Positions 40,017 to 49,979 of a DNA stretch of 64,000 nt are shown one piece after another. The DNA lies in NCBI RefSeq assembly GCF_003264855.1, contig NZ_NFZS01000005.1, forward strand, positions 241,603 through 305,602, in the 5' to 3' direction. The stretch comes from Dyella jiangningensis (GTDB taxonomy: Bacteria; Pseudomonadota; Gammaproteobacteria; Xanthomonadales; Rhodanobacteraceae). The first letter of the stretch is position 1; each line of letters begins with the position of its first letter. Below the pieces are notes generated by a model. That model searched no databases, had not been told where the DNA came from, and saw only the letters and a list, made by a program, of their open reading frames with translations. The position numbers were made by a program, and so were the translations under genes.

Positions 40017-41069
40017 ATGCCCGTCGCTACCGTGTCGTCCGCGCGCACCGTCCGCTGGTCCGTCTTCGTGCTGCTGGCCATCGCCGGCCTGTTCTACGTG
40101 AAGTGGTATCCGTACTACGGGCGCGCCTTCATCGCCGCGAGCGAACACTCCATCGGCCGATCCATCCTGATGGGTGATGCGGCCAGCGCACCGGCGCCCT
40201 CATGGAACGCGGCGCTCGGCTATGCCCTCGCGTACGGCAAGGCCATCTGGCAGGCGATGGTGCTGGGCTTGCTGCTGGGCTCGGGCATCCAGGCCTTGCT
40301 GCCGGCGGACTGGGTGCGGCGCGCGCTGGGTGGCCGCGGCTTCGGCAGCGTGCTGGCCGGCGGCCTGCTGGCGATCCCCGGCATGATGTGCACCTGTTGC
40401 GCGGCGCCCGTGGTCGTCGGCTTGCGCAAACACCAGGCGGCGCCCGGCGCGGCGGTGGCGTTCTGGCTGGGCAACACCACGCTCAATCCCGCGACACTGG
40501 TGTTCACCGGCTTCGTGCTCGGCTGGCACTGGACCCTGCTGCGCACAGCGCTCGGCGTGCCGATGGTGTTCGGGCTGGGCTACCTGGTGAACCGCATGGC
40601 ACATGCCCATGCACCCGCCGTGGAGCTGCCGTCGCTGCCTGCCGAGCCCCGTTCGCTGGCCGAGGTGGCGCGGCGCTGGCTGCGCCTCTTCGTGCAGATG
40701 GCAGCGCGACTGATTCCCGAGTACGTGGTGATCGTGCTGCTGCTCGGCGCGGCGCGCGCATGGATGTTTCCCCACGTCGGCCCGGACATCGGCAACGAGT
40801 GGCTGTGGATCGCCGCGCTGGCGCTGGCAGGCACGCTGTTCGTCATTCCGACCGCCGGCGAAGTGCCGATCGTGCAGGCGATGCTGGCCCTTGGGCTGGG
40901 AGGCGGGCCGGCGGCGGCGCTGCTGCTGACCTTGCCGCCGGTCAGCCTGCCATCGCTGGCGATGCTGGGACGCTCGTTCCGCGTGCGCACCCTGCTGGCG
41001 ATCGCCACGGCGGTCTGCGGGTTCGGCATGCTGGGCGGCGCGCTTGCGGTGTGGCTGGGCATGCACTGA
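40017..41069 (+). CDS. Permease, DUF318/ArsP_1-like
   Basis: 350 aa, about eight to nine TM segments. It carries the family's marker GGLLAIPGMMCTCCAAPVVV, a Cys-rich half-motif, and a second half with FVIPTAGEVPIVQAMLALGLGGGPAAALL. Family relatives include ArsP (methylarsenite exporter) and poorly studied permeases. It lies alone on the plus strand between selA (divergent) and fdhE (convergent, 9 bp apart) in the middle of the selenocysteine module, so a selenium-related cargo is possible but unproven. The 39772-40016 gap upstream shows no gene. Confidence 0.78.
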   Translation: MPVATVSSARTVRWSVFVLLAIAGLFYVKWYPYYGRAFIAASEHSIGRSILMGDAASAPAPSWNAALGYALAYGKAIWQAMVLGLLLGSGIQALLPADWVRRALGGRGFGSVLAGGLLAIPGMMCTCCAAPVVVGLRKHQAAPGAAVAFWLGNTTLNPATLVFTGFVLGWHWTLLRTALGVPMVFGLGYLVNRMAHAHAPAVELPSLPAEPRSLAEVARRWLRLFVQMAARLIPEYVVIVLLLGAARAWMFPHVGPDIGNEWLWIAALALAGTLFVIPTAGEVPIVQAMLALGLGGGPAAALLLTLPPVSLPSLAMLGRSFRVRTLLAIATAVCGFGMLGGALAVWLGMH

Positions 41070-41078
41070 TCGGCGCGA

Positions 41079-42029
41079 TCACTCCTCCACCGCCTCGCCA
41101 TCGCCCACCAGCAACAGCGGATTGGGTGCGTGCCTTGCGTAACCCGCCTCGGCCACCAGGATGTCCAGGCCAAGCGAGGCGAGATCGTCCGCATACGGAT
41201 CGACCTTGGTGTCCTTCACCTGGTAGAGCAGCTTGGCGTAGGTGTGGCATTCGCCGCAGGTCTCGGCTTTCACCACGCCGGCGTCGCCCTCGATGCCCTG
41301 CAATGACAAACGTCGCGAGCCGCCACAGGTGATGCATACCGCGCGCACGTGGTTCCACGCGGTGGAGCACAGCGAGCAGTAGAGAAAACGCGTGCCCGGC
41401 GTGGTGCCGGTGGCCGTGATCAATCCATCGACCGAGGGCGAACCGCAGCAGGGACACAGGCCGCGTTCCTCGAGCAGGCGAAGATCCGCGGCCTTCAGCC
41501 GCGCCGCGGAACCGGTGAAGTACACCTGCAGCGCGGCAGCCACATAGACGGCTGCGGCAGCATCGCCTGCCGAGAGGCCGCCGCGAAGGAACTGGTCGGC
41601 GAGCTTCTCCCTCGCCGCCGCATCGCTGCGGCGCAGCTGTTCGATGGCGTCGTGCGCTTCCGGCGGCAGCTCATGGCGCCCGATCTGATCGAGCAGCATG
41701 GCCAGCCCGTCGCGCCATGAGGCATCCCGTTCATGGCCATCCGCCGCCAGTGGCGGCAGACGACCTTCGACCGCCTGGCTCACGCTGGCATCGCCGAGCG
41801 ACGCTGCCGGCGCGAGCGTCGTCGCCACGTCATGCTGCGCCCGCGAGAGCATCGCCATGAAGCGCAGCCAGGCCTCCATCGGATGCCCCTCGGCGAGCTG
41901 CTCCAAACGCTGCGCCGTGGCGGCAAAACGTCGGGCGGGATCGGGCAGCTGGATCGGCTCGACGGCCTTGACGCCCGCATGGTTGGGTCCGGTCCACTTG
42001 CCGGTGGGTGGTGCTTCCGCTTGCCTCAC
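41079..42029 (-). CDS. fdhE: Formate dehydrogenase accessory protein FdhE
   Basis: 316 aa. Four CXXC pairs form two rubredoxin-like metal sites: CPCC (192-195), CSLC (218-221), CITC (232-235) and CGEC (258-261). The family signature RFLYCSLCSTAWNHVRAVC is present. FdhE helps assemble and activate respiratory formate dehydrogenases in the cytoplasm, binding the apo-enzyme before Tat export. Its start overlaps the fdoI stop (ATGA), making it the last gene of fdoG-fdoH-fdoI-fdhE. FdhD, the sulfurtransferase also needed, is not in the window. Confidence 0.95.
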   Translation of the reverse strand: MRQAEAPPTGKWTGPNHAGVKAVEPIQLPDPARRFAATAQRLEQLAEGHPMEAWLRFMAMLSRAQHDVATTLAPAASLGDASVSQAVEGRLPPLAADGHERDASWRDGLAMLLDQIGRHELPPEAHDAIEQLRRSDAAAREKLADQFLRGGLSAGDAAAAVYVAAALQVYFTGSAARLKAADLRLLEERGLCPCCGSPSVDGLITATGTTPGTRFLYCSLCSTAWNHVRAVCITCGGSRRLSLQGIEGDAGVVKAETCGECHTYAKLLYQVKDTKVDPYADDLASLGLDILVAEAGYARHAPNPLLLVGDGEAVEE

Positions 42030-42676
42030 GGGCGCTTCCTGATCAGGTCCTTGTCATGCCGGTCGGAGGCCAGCTCCTTGAGCCATTTGCGATGGTGCCG
42101 CCATGCCCAACCCGGCGTCACGTAGCCCTGGGTCATGGCGCGCACGGAATCGCGCACCCAGATGCCGGCATACACGTGCACGATCCACACGATGATCGCC
42201 GCCACCGCCGCGAGGCTGTGGATCAATGCGGCCGCGCGCTGTACCGGCATGGGCGTTGCCTCGCCGAAATAGACTTCCCAGATCACCAGCCCGGTGAGGA
42301 ACAGCACGGGGATCAGGAACGCCATCGACCAGAACACCAGCTTCTGGCCGGCGTTGTTGCGGCCAACCGGCGGTGCGTTCTCTTCTTCGTTGTCGACCAC
42401 CTCGCGGATCGACTTCACCCACTGGGTATCCTCGCGATGCCACAGGTTCTCGCGCCAGAACTGCACGATCATCCCGAGATAGCTCAATAGCAGCACACAG
42501 CCGATCCACGGGTGCACCGCGCGCGTCCACTGTCCTCCACCGAACAGGCCGGACAGCCAGTACAGCATCGGATGGAACATCGCCAGGCCCGACAACACCA
42601 TCAGCACGAAGCAGATGGCGGTGAGCCAATGGTTCACCCGGTTGGCGGTGGTGTAGCGGACGATGACGGTCTTCAT
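42026..42676 (-). CDS. fdoI: Formate dehydrogenase gamma subunit, cytochrome b556
   Basis: 216 aa, four TM segments. [58 protein letters not shown] and [20 protein letters not shown] supply the histidines for two b-type haems. It anchors FdoGH to the inner membrane and passes electrons to quinone. The start overlaps the fdoH stop (ATGA), and the end overlaps fdhE. Confidence 0.94.
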   Translation of the reverse strand: MKTVIVRYTTANRVNHWLTAICFVLMVLSGLAMFHPMLYWLSGLFGGGQWTRAVHPWIGCVLLLSYLGMIVQFWRENLWHREDTQWVKSIREVVDNEEENAPPVGRNNAGQKLVFWSMAFLIPVLFLTGLVIWEVYFGEATPMPVQRAAALIHSLAAVAAIIVWIVHVYAGIWVRDSVRAMTQGYVTPGWAWRHHRKWLKELASDRHDKDLIRKRP

Positions 42677-43584
42677 GGCGTCTTCTCCGTTTCATCGAGC
42701 GCGCGCGCACCTTCCGCCTCGTCCGCCTCGGTGACTTCGTTCGGCCCCTTGATCATGTAGTGGAAGAAGCCCACCACGGTCGCCAGCGCGATGCCCGCCA
42801 GCGCCAGCGGCTTCATCACGCCCTTCCACGCTTCGACCATCGGGCTGATGCCCGGCTTGTCGGGCAGCCCCGAATACAGCGAGGGTTTGTCGGCGTGATG
42901 CAGCACGTACATCACATGCGTGCCGCCCACTTCCGCCGGATCGTACAGGCCGGCCTTGTCGAAGCCGCGCGATTTCAGGTCGACGATGCGTTCGGCCGCC
43001 TGGTGCTTCATGTCGGTCTTGGTGCCGAACAGGATCGCACCGGTCGGGCAGGCCTTCACGCAGGCCGGCTCCAGCCCGACGGTGACGCGGTCGGAGCACA
43101 GCGTGCACTTGTACGACTTGTGGTCGGTCTTGCTGATGCGCGGGATGTCGAACGGGCAGCCCTTCACGCAGTAGCCGCAGCCGATGCAGTTGTCGCTGAT
43201 GAAGTCGACGATGCCATTGGCGTACTGCACGATCGCACCGGGCGCGGGGCAGGCCTTGAGGCAGCCCGGATCCTCGCAATGCATGCAGCCGTCCTTGCGG
43301 ATCAGCCATTCCAGGTTGCCTTGTTCGTTCTCGTACTCGGCGAACTTCATCAGCGTCCACACGCTGGGGCTCAAGTCGTTGGGGTTCTGGTACGAGCCTT
43401 CGAAGTGGCCGACTTCCTGGCGAAGATCGTTCCACTCCATGCACGCCGACTGGCAGGCCTTGCAGCCGATGCATCGACTGACGTCGATGAGCTTGGCCAC
43501 CTCGTCCTCGTGACTGCGCGCCGACGGCGGCGTCATCGTCGAGGCGGAACGGCGGATGTAGTCTTGCGATTGCAGGTCTGACAT
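42673..43584 (-). CDS. fdoH: Formate dehydrogenase beta subunit, iron-sulfur
   Basis: 303 aa. It has four ferredoxin-type Cys clusters: [35 protein letters not shown] and CTLC...CVKAC. A C-terminal TM ([20 protein letters not shown]) holds it to the membrane. It relays electrons from FdoG to the cytochrome b subunit, on the periplasmic side. It lies 9 bp after fdoG and overlaps fdoI. Confidence 0.95.
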   Translation of the reverse strand: MSDLQSQDYIRRSASTMTPPSARSHEDEVAKLIDVSRCIGCKACQSACMEWNDLRQEVGHFEGSYQNPNDLSPSVWTLMKFAEYENEQGNLEWLIRKDGCMHCEDPGCLKACPAPGAIVQYANGIVDFISDNCIGCGYCVKGCPFDIPRISKTDHKSYKCTLCSDRVTVGLEPACVKACPTGAILFGTKTDMKHQAAERIVDLKSRGFDKAGLYDPAEVGGTHVMYVLHHADKPSLYSGLPDKPGISPMVEAWKGVMKPLALAGIALATVVGFFHYMIKGPNEVTEADEAEGARALDETEKTP

Positions 43585-43593
43585 GTCCGTTCC

Positions 43594-46500
43594 TCAGGCT
43601 GATGCCGGCGCGCTGGTCTTTTCCACATTGACCAGGAATGCCTTGAACTCGGGCGTCTGCGTGTTCGCATCGCCCACCGCCGGCGTCAAGGTGTTGGCGC
43701 CGTAGCCCTTTCTTGCCTGACCCGTGAAACCCCAGTGCAGCGGCACGCCGATCACGTGCGTGGGTTTGCCGTCGACGGTGAGCGGTTTGATGCGCTTGGT
43801 CACATAGGCCTTGCACACCACCTCGCCACGTTTGGACGACACCTTCACCCAACCGCCTTGCGCGATGCCCTTCTCCTTCGCCAGCGCCTCGCCGATCTCC
43901 ACGAACTCCTCCGGCTGCAGGATCGCGTTGATCAGTGCGTGCTTGGTCCAGAAATGGAAATGCTCGGTGAGTCGATAGGTGGTGGCCACGTACGGGAAGC
44001 TCTTGGCGTCGCCGAACATCGCGCGATCGTCGGGAAACACACGTGCCACCGGGTTCGACTTCACCTTCGGATGCAGCACGTTGTCCACGGGCGATTCCAG
44101 CGGCTCGTAGTGCTCCGGGAACGGGCCGTCGCCCATCTGATCGCGCGCGAACAGGCGGCCCATGCCTTCGGCATTCATGATGAACGGGCCGACGCCGTCG
44201 GACGGCTTCACCGTGGGGCCGTAGTCAGGCGTGTCGATGCCCACCCAGCGCGTGCCGTTCCACGAGATCACCGGCTTGGCCGGATTCCACGGCTTGCCTT
44301 CGGGATCGGCGCTCGCTCGGTTGTAGAGGATGCGCCGGTTGGCCGGCCACGCCCACGCCCAGTTCGGCGCGATGCCCTGCTCGCGCGGATCGGTGGCGTC
44401 GCGACGCGCCATCTGGTTGCCCTTCTCGGTGAAGCAACCGCTGAAGATCCAGCAACCCGACATGGTGGTGCCGTCGTCGCGCAGCTGCGCGAAGCCATCC
44501 AGCAAGGTGCCGGCCTTGGTCACCGCGCCGGTGGTGGCATCGGTGAGATCGGCGAGCGCGCGACCATTCATTTCCTTGGCCAGTTCTTCCGGATCGGGAT
44601 CGACCGGGTTGGTGTACTTCCACGTGAGGTTGAGCAGCGGATCGGGGAACGCACCGCCTTCCTTGCGATACAGGTCGAGCAGGCGCTTGTAGATGCCGGT
44701 CATGATCCAGATGTCGGATTTCGCATCACCCGGGCCATTCGCCGCCTTCCAGTGCCATTGCAGCCAGCGCGCGGAATTCACCAGCGAGCCGTTCTCTTCC
44801 GCGAAACACGTGGTCGGCAGCTGGAACACCTCGGTCTGGATCTCGGCCGACTTCGCCGGGTTCTGCGGCCCAAAGTCCTGCCAGAAACGCGAGGTCTCCG
44901 TGTCCAGCGGATCCATCGTCACCAGGAACTTCAGCTTGCTCAGGCCGCGACGGCTGCGGCCGCGATCGGGGAACGCCTGCAGCGGGTTGAAACCCTGGCA
45001 GATGTAGCCGGTCATCTGCCCGTTGTTCATCATCTCGAACGCCTTGATGATGTCGTACAGCGGGATGTCCAGCTTCGGCAGCCAGTCATACGCCCAGTTG
45101 TTTTCCTGCGTGGCGGCGTCGCCGAACATCGCCTTCTGGAAGCTCACGAAGAACTTGCGGTAGTTCTGCCAGTAGCTGGTCTGGCCCGGCCGCAGCGGCT
45201 TGTACTGCTTGGTCGACATGTAGACGTCGAGGCTGGTGTCCTTGTCGTTGGGCAGGGTCATGTAGCCCGGCATCAGGTTCGACAGCAGGCCGACGTCGGT
45301 GAGGCCCTGGATGTTGGAGTGGCCGCGCAGCGCATTCATGCCGCCGCCCGCCACACCGATATTGCCCAGCAGCAGCTGCACCATCGCCATCGTGCGGATG
45401 TTCTGCGAGCCCACCGAGTGCTGCGTCCAGCCCAGCGCGAACAGGCTGGTCATCGCCTTGTCCGGCGCGGCGGTGCTGGCGAACAGCTCGCACACGTGCA
45501 GGAACTTGTCCTGCGGCGTGCCGCAGATGCGCGACACCATCTCCGGCGTGTAGCGCGACACGTGCTGCTTGAGCAGGTTGATCACGCAGCGCGGGTCCTG
45601 CCAGCTATCGTCGGACTTGGCGAAACCCTTCTCGTCGAGCTCGTAGTCCCAGCTCGACTTGTCGTAGGTGTGCTTCTCTTCGTCGTAGCCGCTGAACAGG
45701 CCGTCCTGGAAGCTATAGCCTTCCTTCACGATCAGGCCGGCATTGGTGTACGAACGCACGTACTCGTGCTGGATGGCGTCCTTCTCCAGCAGGTAGCGGA
45801 TCACGCCATTCAAGAAGGCGATGTCGGTACCCGGGCGAATCGGCGCGTAGTAGTCGGCGACGGAAGCCGTGCGCGTGAAACGCGGATCGACCACGACGAG
45901 CTTGGCGCCGTTCTCGATCTTCGCCTCGATCACCCACTTGAACCCGCAGGGATGCGCTTCGGCGGCATTGCCACCCATCACGACGACGACATTGGCGTTC
46001 TTGATGTCCTGCCAGGTGTTGGTCATGGCACCGCGACCGAATGATGGGGCCAGACTGGCCACCGTCGGTCCGTGTCAGACACGCGCCTGGTTGTCGAACA
46101 CCACCATGCCGAGGGAGCGCACCACCTTCCACGTGAGATAGGAGGTTTCGCTGGAAGAGGCCGACGCCGCCAGCATGCCCACGCTGGTCCAGCGGTTTAC
46201 CGTGGTGCCGGCGGCGTTCTTCGCGATGAAATTCTTGTCGCGGTCGTCCTTCATCAATCGCGCGATGCGATCGAGTGCGAAGTCCCAGGAGACTTCCTTG
46301 AAATCGGTGCCGCCCGGCGCCCGATAGCGCGGCGTCTTCAATCGCGTGGGCGCATGCACCACGTCGAGCAAGGCCGCGCCCTTGGGACACAGCGTGCCGC
46401 GATTCACCGGGTGATCCGGGTCGCCCTCGATGTGGATGATGTTGGAATGCGCGTTCTTGGCGCGATCCCCCATGCTGTAGATCAGCAGGCCGCAGGCGAC

Positions 46501-46668
46501 GGAACAGTACGTGCAGGTGTTGCGCGTTTCCGTCGCGTGGGTGAGCTTGAACGGTCGCACGGCAGCGGCTTGCGCCTCTCCCGCGGCCCCGAAACCAAGC
46601 ATGCCAAGGCTCGATGCGGCCAAGCCCAGGCCCGTGAACTTGATGAACTCGCGGCGAGTGAGTGCCAT
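43594..46668 (-). CDS. fdoG: Formate dehydrogenase alpha subunit, selenocysteine-containing
   Basis: 1024 residues if the in-frame TGA at 46075-46077 is read as Sec198. A Tat signal (TRREFIKFTGLGLAASS) opens it, then a 4Fe-4S site C52-C55-C59-C94 (NTCTYCSVACGLLIY, TLCPKGAALL) and the molybdenum-ligand region VFDNQARV-Sec-HGPTVASLAPSF. That matches E. coli FdnG/FdoG, with Sec196, around the same residue. The frame then continues uninterrupted to 43594 with MGDGPFPEHYEP and other respiratory-type FDH blocks. It oxidises formate to CO2 at a bis-MGD site in the periplasm. A hairpin just after the TGA fits a bacterial SECIS. It is the first gene of fdoGHI-fdhE. Confidence 0.95.
46034..46077 (-). 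promoter_or_regulatory. SECIS element of fdoG
   Basis: On the mRNA the UGA is followed by a stem-loop whose apical part, GGTGGCCAGTCTGGCC(CC), lies at 46046-46063. The stem is G-G-C-C-A with T-G-G-C-C, and the loop holds the G-T needed for SelB contact in E. coli fdhF and fdnG. Confidence 0.75.
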
Positions 46669-46700
46669 CGCGTGCGCTCCCGGAACATCTGGCTAGACAT

Positions 46701-46719
46701 ACCGCCCGCTCAGGGCGGT
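46701..46719. promoter_or_regulatory. Palindrome upstream of fdoG
   Basis: ACCGCCC-GCTCA-GGGCGGT, a perfect 7-bp inverted repeat 33 bp before the fdoG start. It could be an operator or a leader hairpin. The rest of the 319-bp divergent region 46669-46987 shows no gene and no clear FNR-type site. Confidence 0.35.
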
Positions 46720-46987
46720 GGACGTTGCTCGAACATCTCCGTGACAGCGGCGGACTTGGCCCGCAGCTTGCTCAAAAATGTAGCACAGCGGCCCCTCGGC
46801 ATCGGTGACGTTTTTGTGACGAGAAACGCCCTGGCCGTCGGGCCGCGGCTTTGTGACAGCGAAGCGAGGTTGCTTCGGGACGGCATCATGTCGATCCGCA
46901 ATCGCTGAAATATGCCTGCGCCTCTGTTTCCATCGCCGGCTCGCGCATAGCCTGAGGATGCACTGCCCGCCCACAAAGGACTCCCCC

Positions 46988-47539
46988 ATGCCGTTCCGTT
47001 TTCGTTGTCTTGCCCCCGCGCTGCTTGCATTGGCTCTTGTCGTGCCGGCCGTCCATGCAGGCGAGCCGCAGGAGAAGCCCACCGGTACGGCGACCATGGA
47101 GACCGCCAGCGTGCCGGCCTGGCTGGTCGGCACCTGGACGCTCGTGCGTTGCGACAACGTCTATCCCGATGGTCACCGGGTCGAGCTTTACGGGCCGCAT
47201 CCGCAGGGCCTGTGGATGATCGACGGCCACGGGCACTATTTGATGCATATCGCCCGCGTGCAGCGCACGCCGTTCGCCGCCGGCGACAAGTCCAAGGGCA
47301 CCGCCGAGGAATATCGGGCGGCCTCGCTGGACAGCAACTCGCATTTCGGAAGCATCCGCGTCGAGGACAACCGCCTCGTGACGCACATCGACCAGGCGTC
47401 CTTCCCCAACTGGAACGGCCGCGACGGCAAGAGCAGCTTCACGCACGACGGCAAGCAGCTCACCTATATCGTGGCCAAGCCCAGCAGTGGCTCGGGCGAC
47501 GGCGCCCATGGCGAGGTGGTCTGGCAACGCGTCGACTGA
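46988..47539 (+). CDS. Exported lipocalin-like domain protein
   Basis: 183 aa from the ATG at 46988, with AAAGGA 8 nt upstream; the longer frame to 46853 lacks a site. Signal peptide MPFRFRCLAPALLALALVVPAVHA. The mature part has VPAWLVGTWTLVRCDNVYPDG, ELYGPHPQGLWMIDGHGHYLM and DNRLVTHIDQASFPNWNGRD. This is the beta-barrel-like layout of the lipocalin-like (PF13924) group. No ligand or pathway can be assigned. It is divergent from fdoG. Confidence 0.65.
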   Translation: MPFRFRCLAPALLALALVVPAVHAGEPQEKPTGTATMETASVPAWLVGTWTLVRCDNVYPDGHRVELYGPHPQGLWMIDGHGHYLMHIARVQRTPFAAGDKSKGTAEEYRAASLDSNSHFGSIRVEDNRLVTHIDQASFPNWNGRDGKSSFTHDGKQLTYIVAKPSSGSGDGAHGEVVWQRVD

Positions 47540-47576
47540 GCGTTGCACCCACGCGTTTGGCTACGCGCGATGCCCC

Positions 47577-48431
47577 TCAGCCCGTCGACAGGCTCTTGAA
47601 TGCCGCCGCCAGCGTCTGCAGGGCATGGCGCGAGCGGGGGTCGTTCAACGCCGAATACAGCACCACGTCCTGCGTGGGCAGCTCGGGCAGCGACAAGGCC
47701 GGGCCGACGTCCAGCGTGCCGCTCGGCGCCGTGCGGGTCGCCATCAGGGCGATGGCGAGGCCGGCGGCCGCCGCGGCGCCCACCACCGCCGCGCCCTTGC
47801 CCACGAATACTTCGGTCCAGGCGATGCCTGCCTCATCCAGCGCCTGCACGGCGGCGGCGCGGATGCTGCAGGACTCGCCCTGGGTCGCCAGCGGCAGCGG
47901 CTGGCCGGGCACCGGTTGCCAGCCAGCGGCGGCGATCCACGCGAAGCGCTCGGTGAAGAGCGTTTCGCCGTCGTGCCGGCGATGCTGCGGCTGCACCACC
48001 ATGGCGGCGTCCAGCGTGCCTTCTTCATAGGCCTGCATCACGTCGCGCGAACCGGCCACGCGCATTTCGATCACCAGGTTCGGGTCGTGTTCGCTCATGC
48101 GGCGAAGCAGGGACGGCAATTCGCTGCCGACAATCAGGTGACTCACGCCGATGACCAGGCGCCGCTGTTCGACGAAGAAGGAGGAAACGGCGCGTTCATG
48201 CGCACCGATAAGCGTACGCGCGGCATCGAGGAAGACAGCCCCATCGGCCGACAGGCGCACCTGTCGCGGCGTGCGTTCCAGCAGGCGTCGGCCGAGATGT
48301 TCCTCCAGGCGGCGCAGCTTCAGGCTGATGGCGGATTGGGTGGTACCCATCGCCTGCGCTGCGCGCGTGAAACTCTGCAGATCGGCAACAAACACAAAAG
48401 CGTTGACGGCGTCGAGATCCAGGGCCTTCAT
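47577..48431 (-). CDS. LysR-family transcription regulator
   Basis: 284 aa from MKALDLDAVNAFVFVADLQS (ATG at 48429-48431); 19 upstream codons are open but not family-like. The winged helix-turn-helix is FTRAAQAMGTTQSAISLKLR-RLEEHLGRRLLERTPR, followed by a periplasmic-binding-like effector domain (GVSHLIVGSELPSLLRRMSE, DAAMVVQPQHRR). It is a cytoplasmic DNA-binding regulator with no obvious divergent target. Its neighbour upstream on the same strand is a 52-aa membrane peptide, so that gene and itself are possible targets. Confidence 0.88.
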   Translation of the reverse strand: MKALDLDAVNAFVFVADLQSFTRAAQAMGTTQSAISLKLRRLEEHLGRRLLERTPRQVRLSADGAVFLDAARTLIGAHERAVSSFFVEQRRLVIGVSHLIVGSELPSLLRRMSEHDPNLVIEMRVAGSRDVMQAYEEGTLDAAMVVQPQHRRHDGETLFTERFAWIAAAGWQPVPGQPLPLATQGESCSIRAAAVQALDEAGIAWTEVFVGKGAAVVGAAAAAGLAIALMATRTAPSGTLDVGPALSLPELPTQDVVLYSALNDPRSRHALQTLAAAFKSLSTG

Positions 48432-48539
48432 CCGTAAATCCTGCCTTGCGGCGGTCGTTGCAGCGTCGAATCGGTGTGGTTCGAACACGCAGCGTACACG
48501 CAGGGCCCCGGGAGCGGACAGGGAAAGTCCCTGTCCTTC

Positions 48540-48698
48540 TTATCCGTTGAAATCGGCCGAAGCGGCAACACTCGACTGGGTGGCGACGGCAGCTGCCACG
48601 GAGGCCGGCGTGGTGGTGATCATGGCGCCGACGGTGAGCACGCACAGGGCGAAGCAGGCGACGTACAGGCTATTGAGGATCAGGTTCTCGAATTTCAT
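48540..48698 (-). CDS. Small membrane peptide, 52 aa
   Basis: ATG at 48696-48698 with GGAGAG 6 nt upstream. One TM covers most of the peptide: MKFENLILNSLYVACFALCV, LTVGAMITTTPASVAAAV, then a short Ser/Ala-rich tail. The N-terminus MKFENLILNSLYVA has the look of a recurring xanthomonad small-protein family, but I cannot name it. It reads into the LysR gene 108 bp on. The gap 48699-48923 on its other side shows only the hairpin at 48879. Confidence 0.6.
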   Translation of the reverse strand: MKFENLILNSLYVACFALCVLTVGAMITTTPASVAAAVATQSSVAASADFNG

Positions 48699-48878
48699 GG
48701 CGGCTCTCCAGATGGGTGGATTTTTGCTCTCGATGTAGATAGAGCAATCGCCGTGCCAACCCGGAAGACGTCTGGAAAACCGCGCCACCAAGCCATTTTC
48801 TGAAAAGCATGCGCACCGCATGCACTGTCCGCGGACGATGTCCGGACAGTCGCGCCGGTGTCCACGGACGTTCGCACA

Positions 48879-48906
48879 GGAAGGCCCCGCGCTCGCGAGG
48901 CCTTCC
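48879..48906 (-). terminator. Hairpin after the NHL/HAF-like gene, possible terminator
   Basis: GGAAGGCC and GGCCTTCC are separated by 12 nt, beginning 18 bp past the stop at 48924 on the minus strand. No T run follows, so this is a weak terminator at best. Confidence 0.35.
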
Positions 48907-48923
48907 CATGTGACGCGCGTGTT

Positions 48924-49847
48924 TCAGTGGCTGGGCGTGGCGACGAAACCGTGCTGCTGGTGGTTTGCATCCGTGTAATAACCGGACACCACGCCGAAAT
49001 TGTTGATGGTGGTGGCGAGCGTGCTCACGGCACCGGGCACGTCCAGCGTCTGGAAGTGGCCGTTGGTTTCCACGAAGGAGTGATCATGGCCGTGGGCGCT
49101 CCAGTAGTAGCCGGCCTTCTGGCCCACGTCGTTGATGGCGAATACCACGGTGTTGTCGGCGCCCGGCACGTCGATGGTGGTGATCTTGCCGTTCGCGTCG
49201 CGATAGAAGCCGTGCGGCGCCGGCGCCTTCGGGTTGGTATCCCAGTAACCGACCGATTCGTTGAGATCGTTGATGCCCAGCGGGTAGGTTTCCGCCGAAC
49301 CTTCCACGTCAAACGGCGTGTCCCACTGCTTGCCGCGACGGATGATGCCGTGGAATGCGCCGTCGGCATCCCAGTACACGCCGAGGATGGTGCCGAACTC
49401 GTTGTAGCCATCCACGTTCGAGCCGACATGGCCGGGGAAATCCACGTTCACGAAATGGTGGCCGCGCATCACGAAACCATGCTGCGTGCCCGACGCATCG
49501 GCATAGGCGCCATAGGTCCAGCCCATGTCGTTCGGACCGCCGGCAGCGCTGAAGTACGTGCCCAGCACGGCGGGATCGAGCGGTTCGAAATGACCGCGGC
49601 GATACACCATGGCGTGCGGCACGCCCCCATTGACCGCGAACTGGCCGGCCAGTTCGCCAAAATCGTTGATGCCCCAGAAGATGGTCGACGACGAACCGGG
49701 CACGTCGAGCGTCTGATAGGTGTAAGTGGTGACGGAATCGGCCGAGCCAGCCTCAGCCATGGCGACGCCGGTCAGGCCTGCGAAAGCCAGCGCGAAGAAA
49801 CCTGCGGCCCTTGTGAGCCGGCCATACGTAGCGCGATGATTCGACAT
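48924..49847 (-). CDS. Exported repeat protein (HAF/DUF3466-like beta repeats)
   Basis: 307 aa from MSNHRATYGRLTRAAGFFAL (ATG at 49845-49847). Signal peptide to AMA, then five to six repeats of about 45 residues. They share the pattern (x)TLDVPG...INDFGxxxGxYxDAxGxxHGFV, for example YQTLDVPGSSSTIFWGIND, HFVNVDFPGHVGSNVDGYNE, KITTIDVPGADNTVVFAIND and HFQTLDVPGAVSTLATTINN. These resemble extracellular HAF-type repeats that fold as beta structures. Role unknown. It is divergent from the ECF sigma gene, which may control it. Confidence 0.7.
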   Translation of the reverse strand: MSNHRATYGRLTRAAGFFALAFAGLTGVAMAEAGSADSVTTYTYQTLDVPGSSSTIFWGINDFGELAGQFAVNGGVPHAMVYRRGHFEPLDPAVLGTYFSAAGGPNDMGWTYGAYADASGTQHGFVMRGHHFVNVDFPGHVGSNVDGYNEFGTILGVYWDADGAFHGIIRRGKQWDTPFDVEGSAETYPLGINDLNESVGYWDTNPKAPAPHGFYRDANGKITTIDVPGADNTVVFAINDVGQKAGYYWSAHGHDHSFVETNGHFQTLDVPGAVSTLATTINNFGVVSGYYTDANHQQHGFVATPSH

Positions 49848-49979
49848 GATCTCTATCCTCTTGTGGATGCGACGGGCGATGGCATTCCCTGGGTCTGCGT
49901 CGGTTTCGAACTGCGCCATCTCCTCTTACAGCGCAAAAGGGATGCGGGCACCGACACGCGCGCCGAGGCACCGGCGCGC

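Noticed and set aside
46075..46077. TGA in fdoG as a nonsense mutation or frameshift pseudogene
   Set aside because: Frame, flanking residues, SECIS-like hairpin and the adjacent sel genes all support selenocysteine.
48858..49979. A 374-codon N-terminal extension of the ECF sigma factor
   Set aside because: It runs antisense to the exported repeat protein and has no domain; the sigma family starts near 49980.
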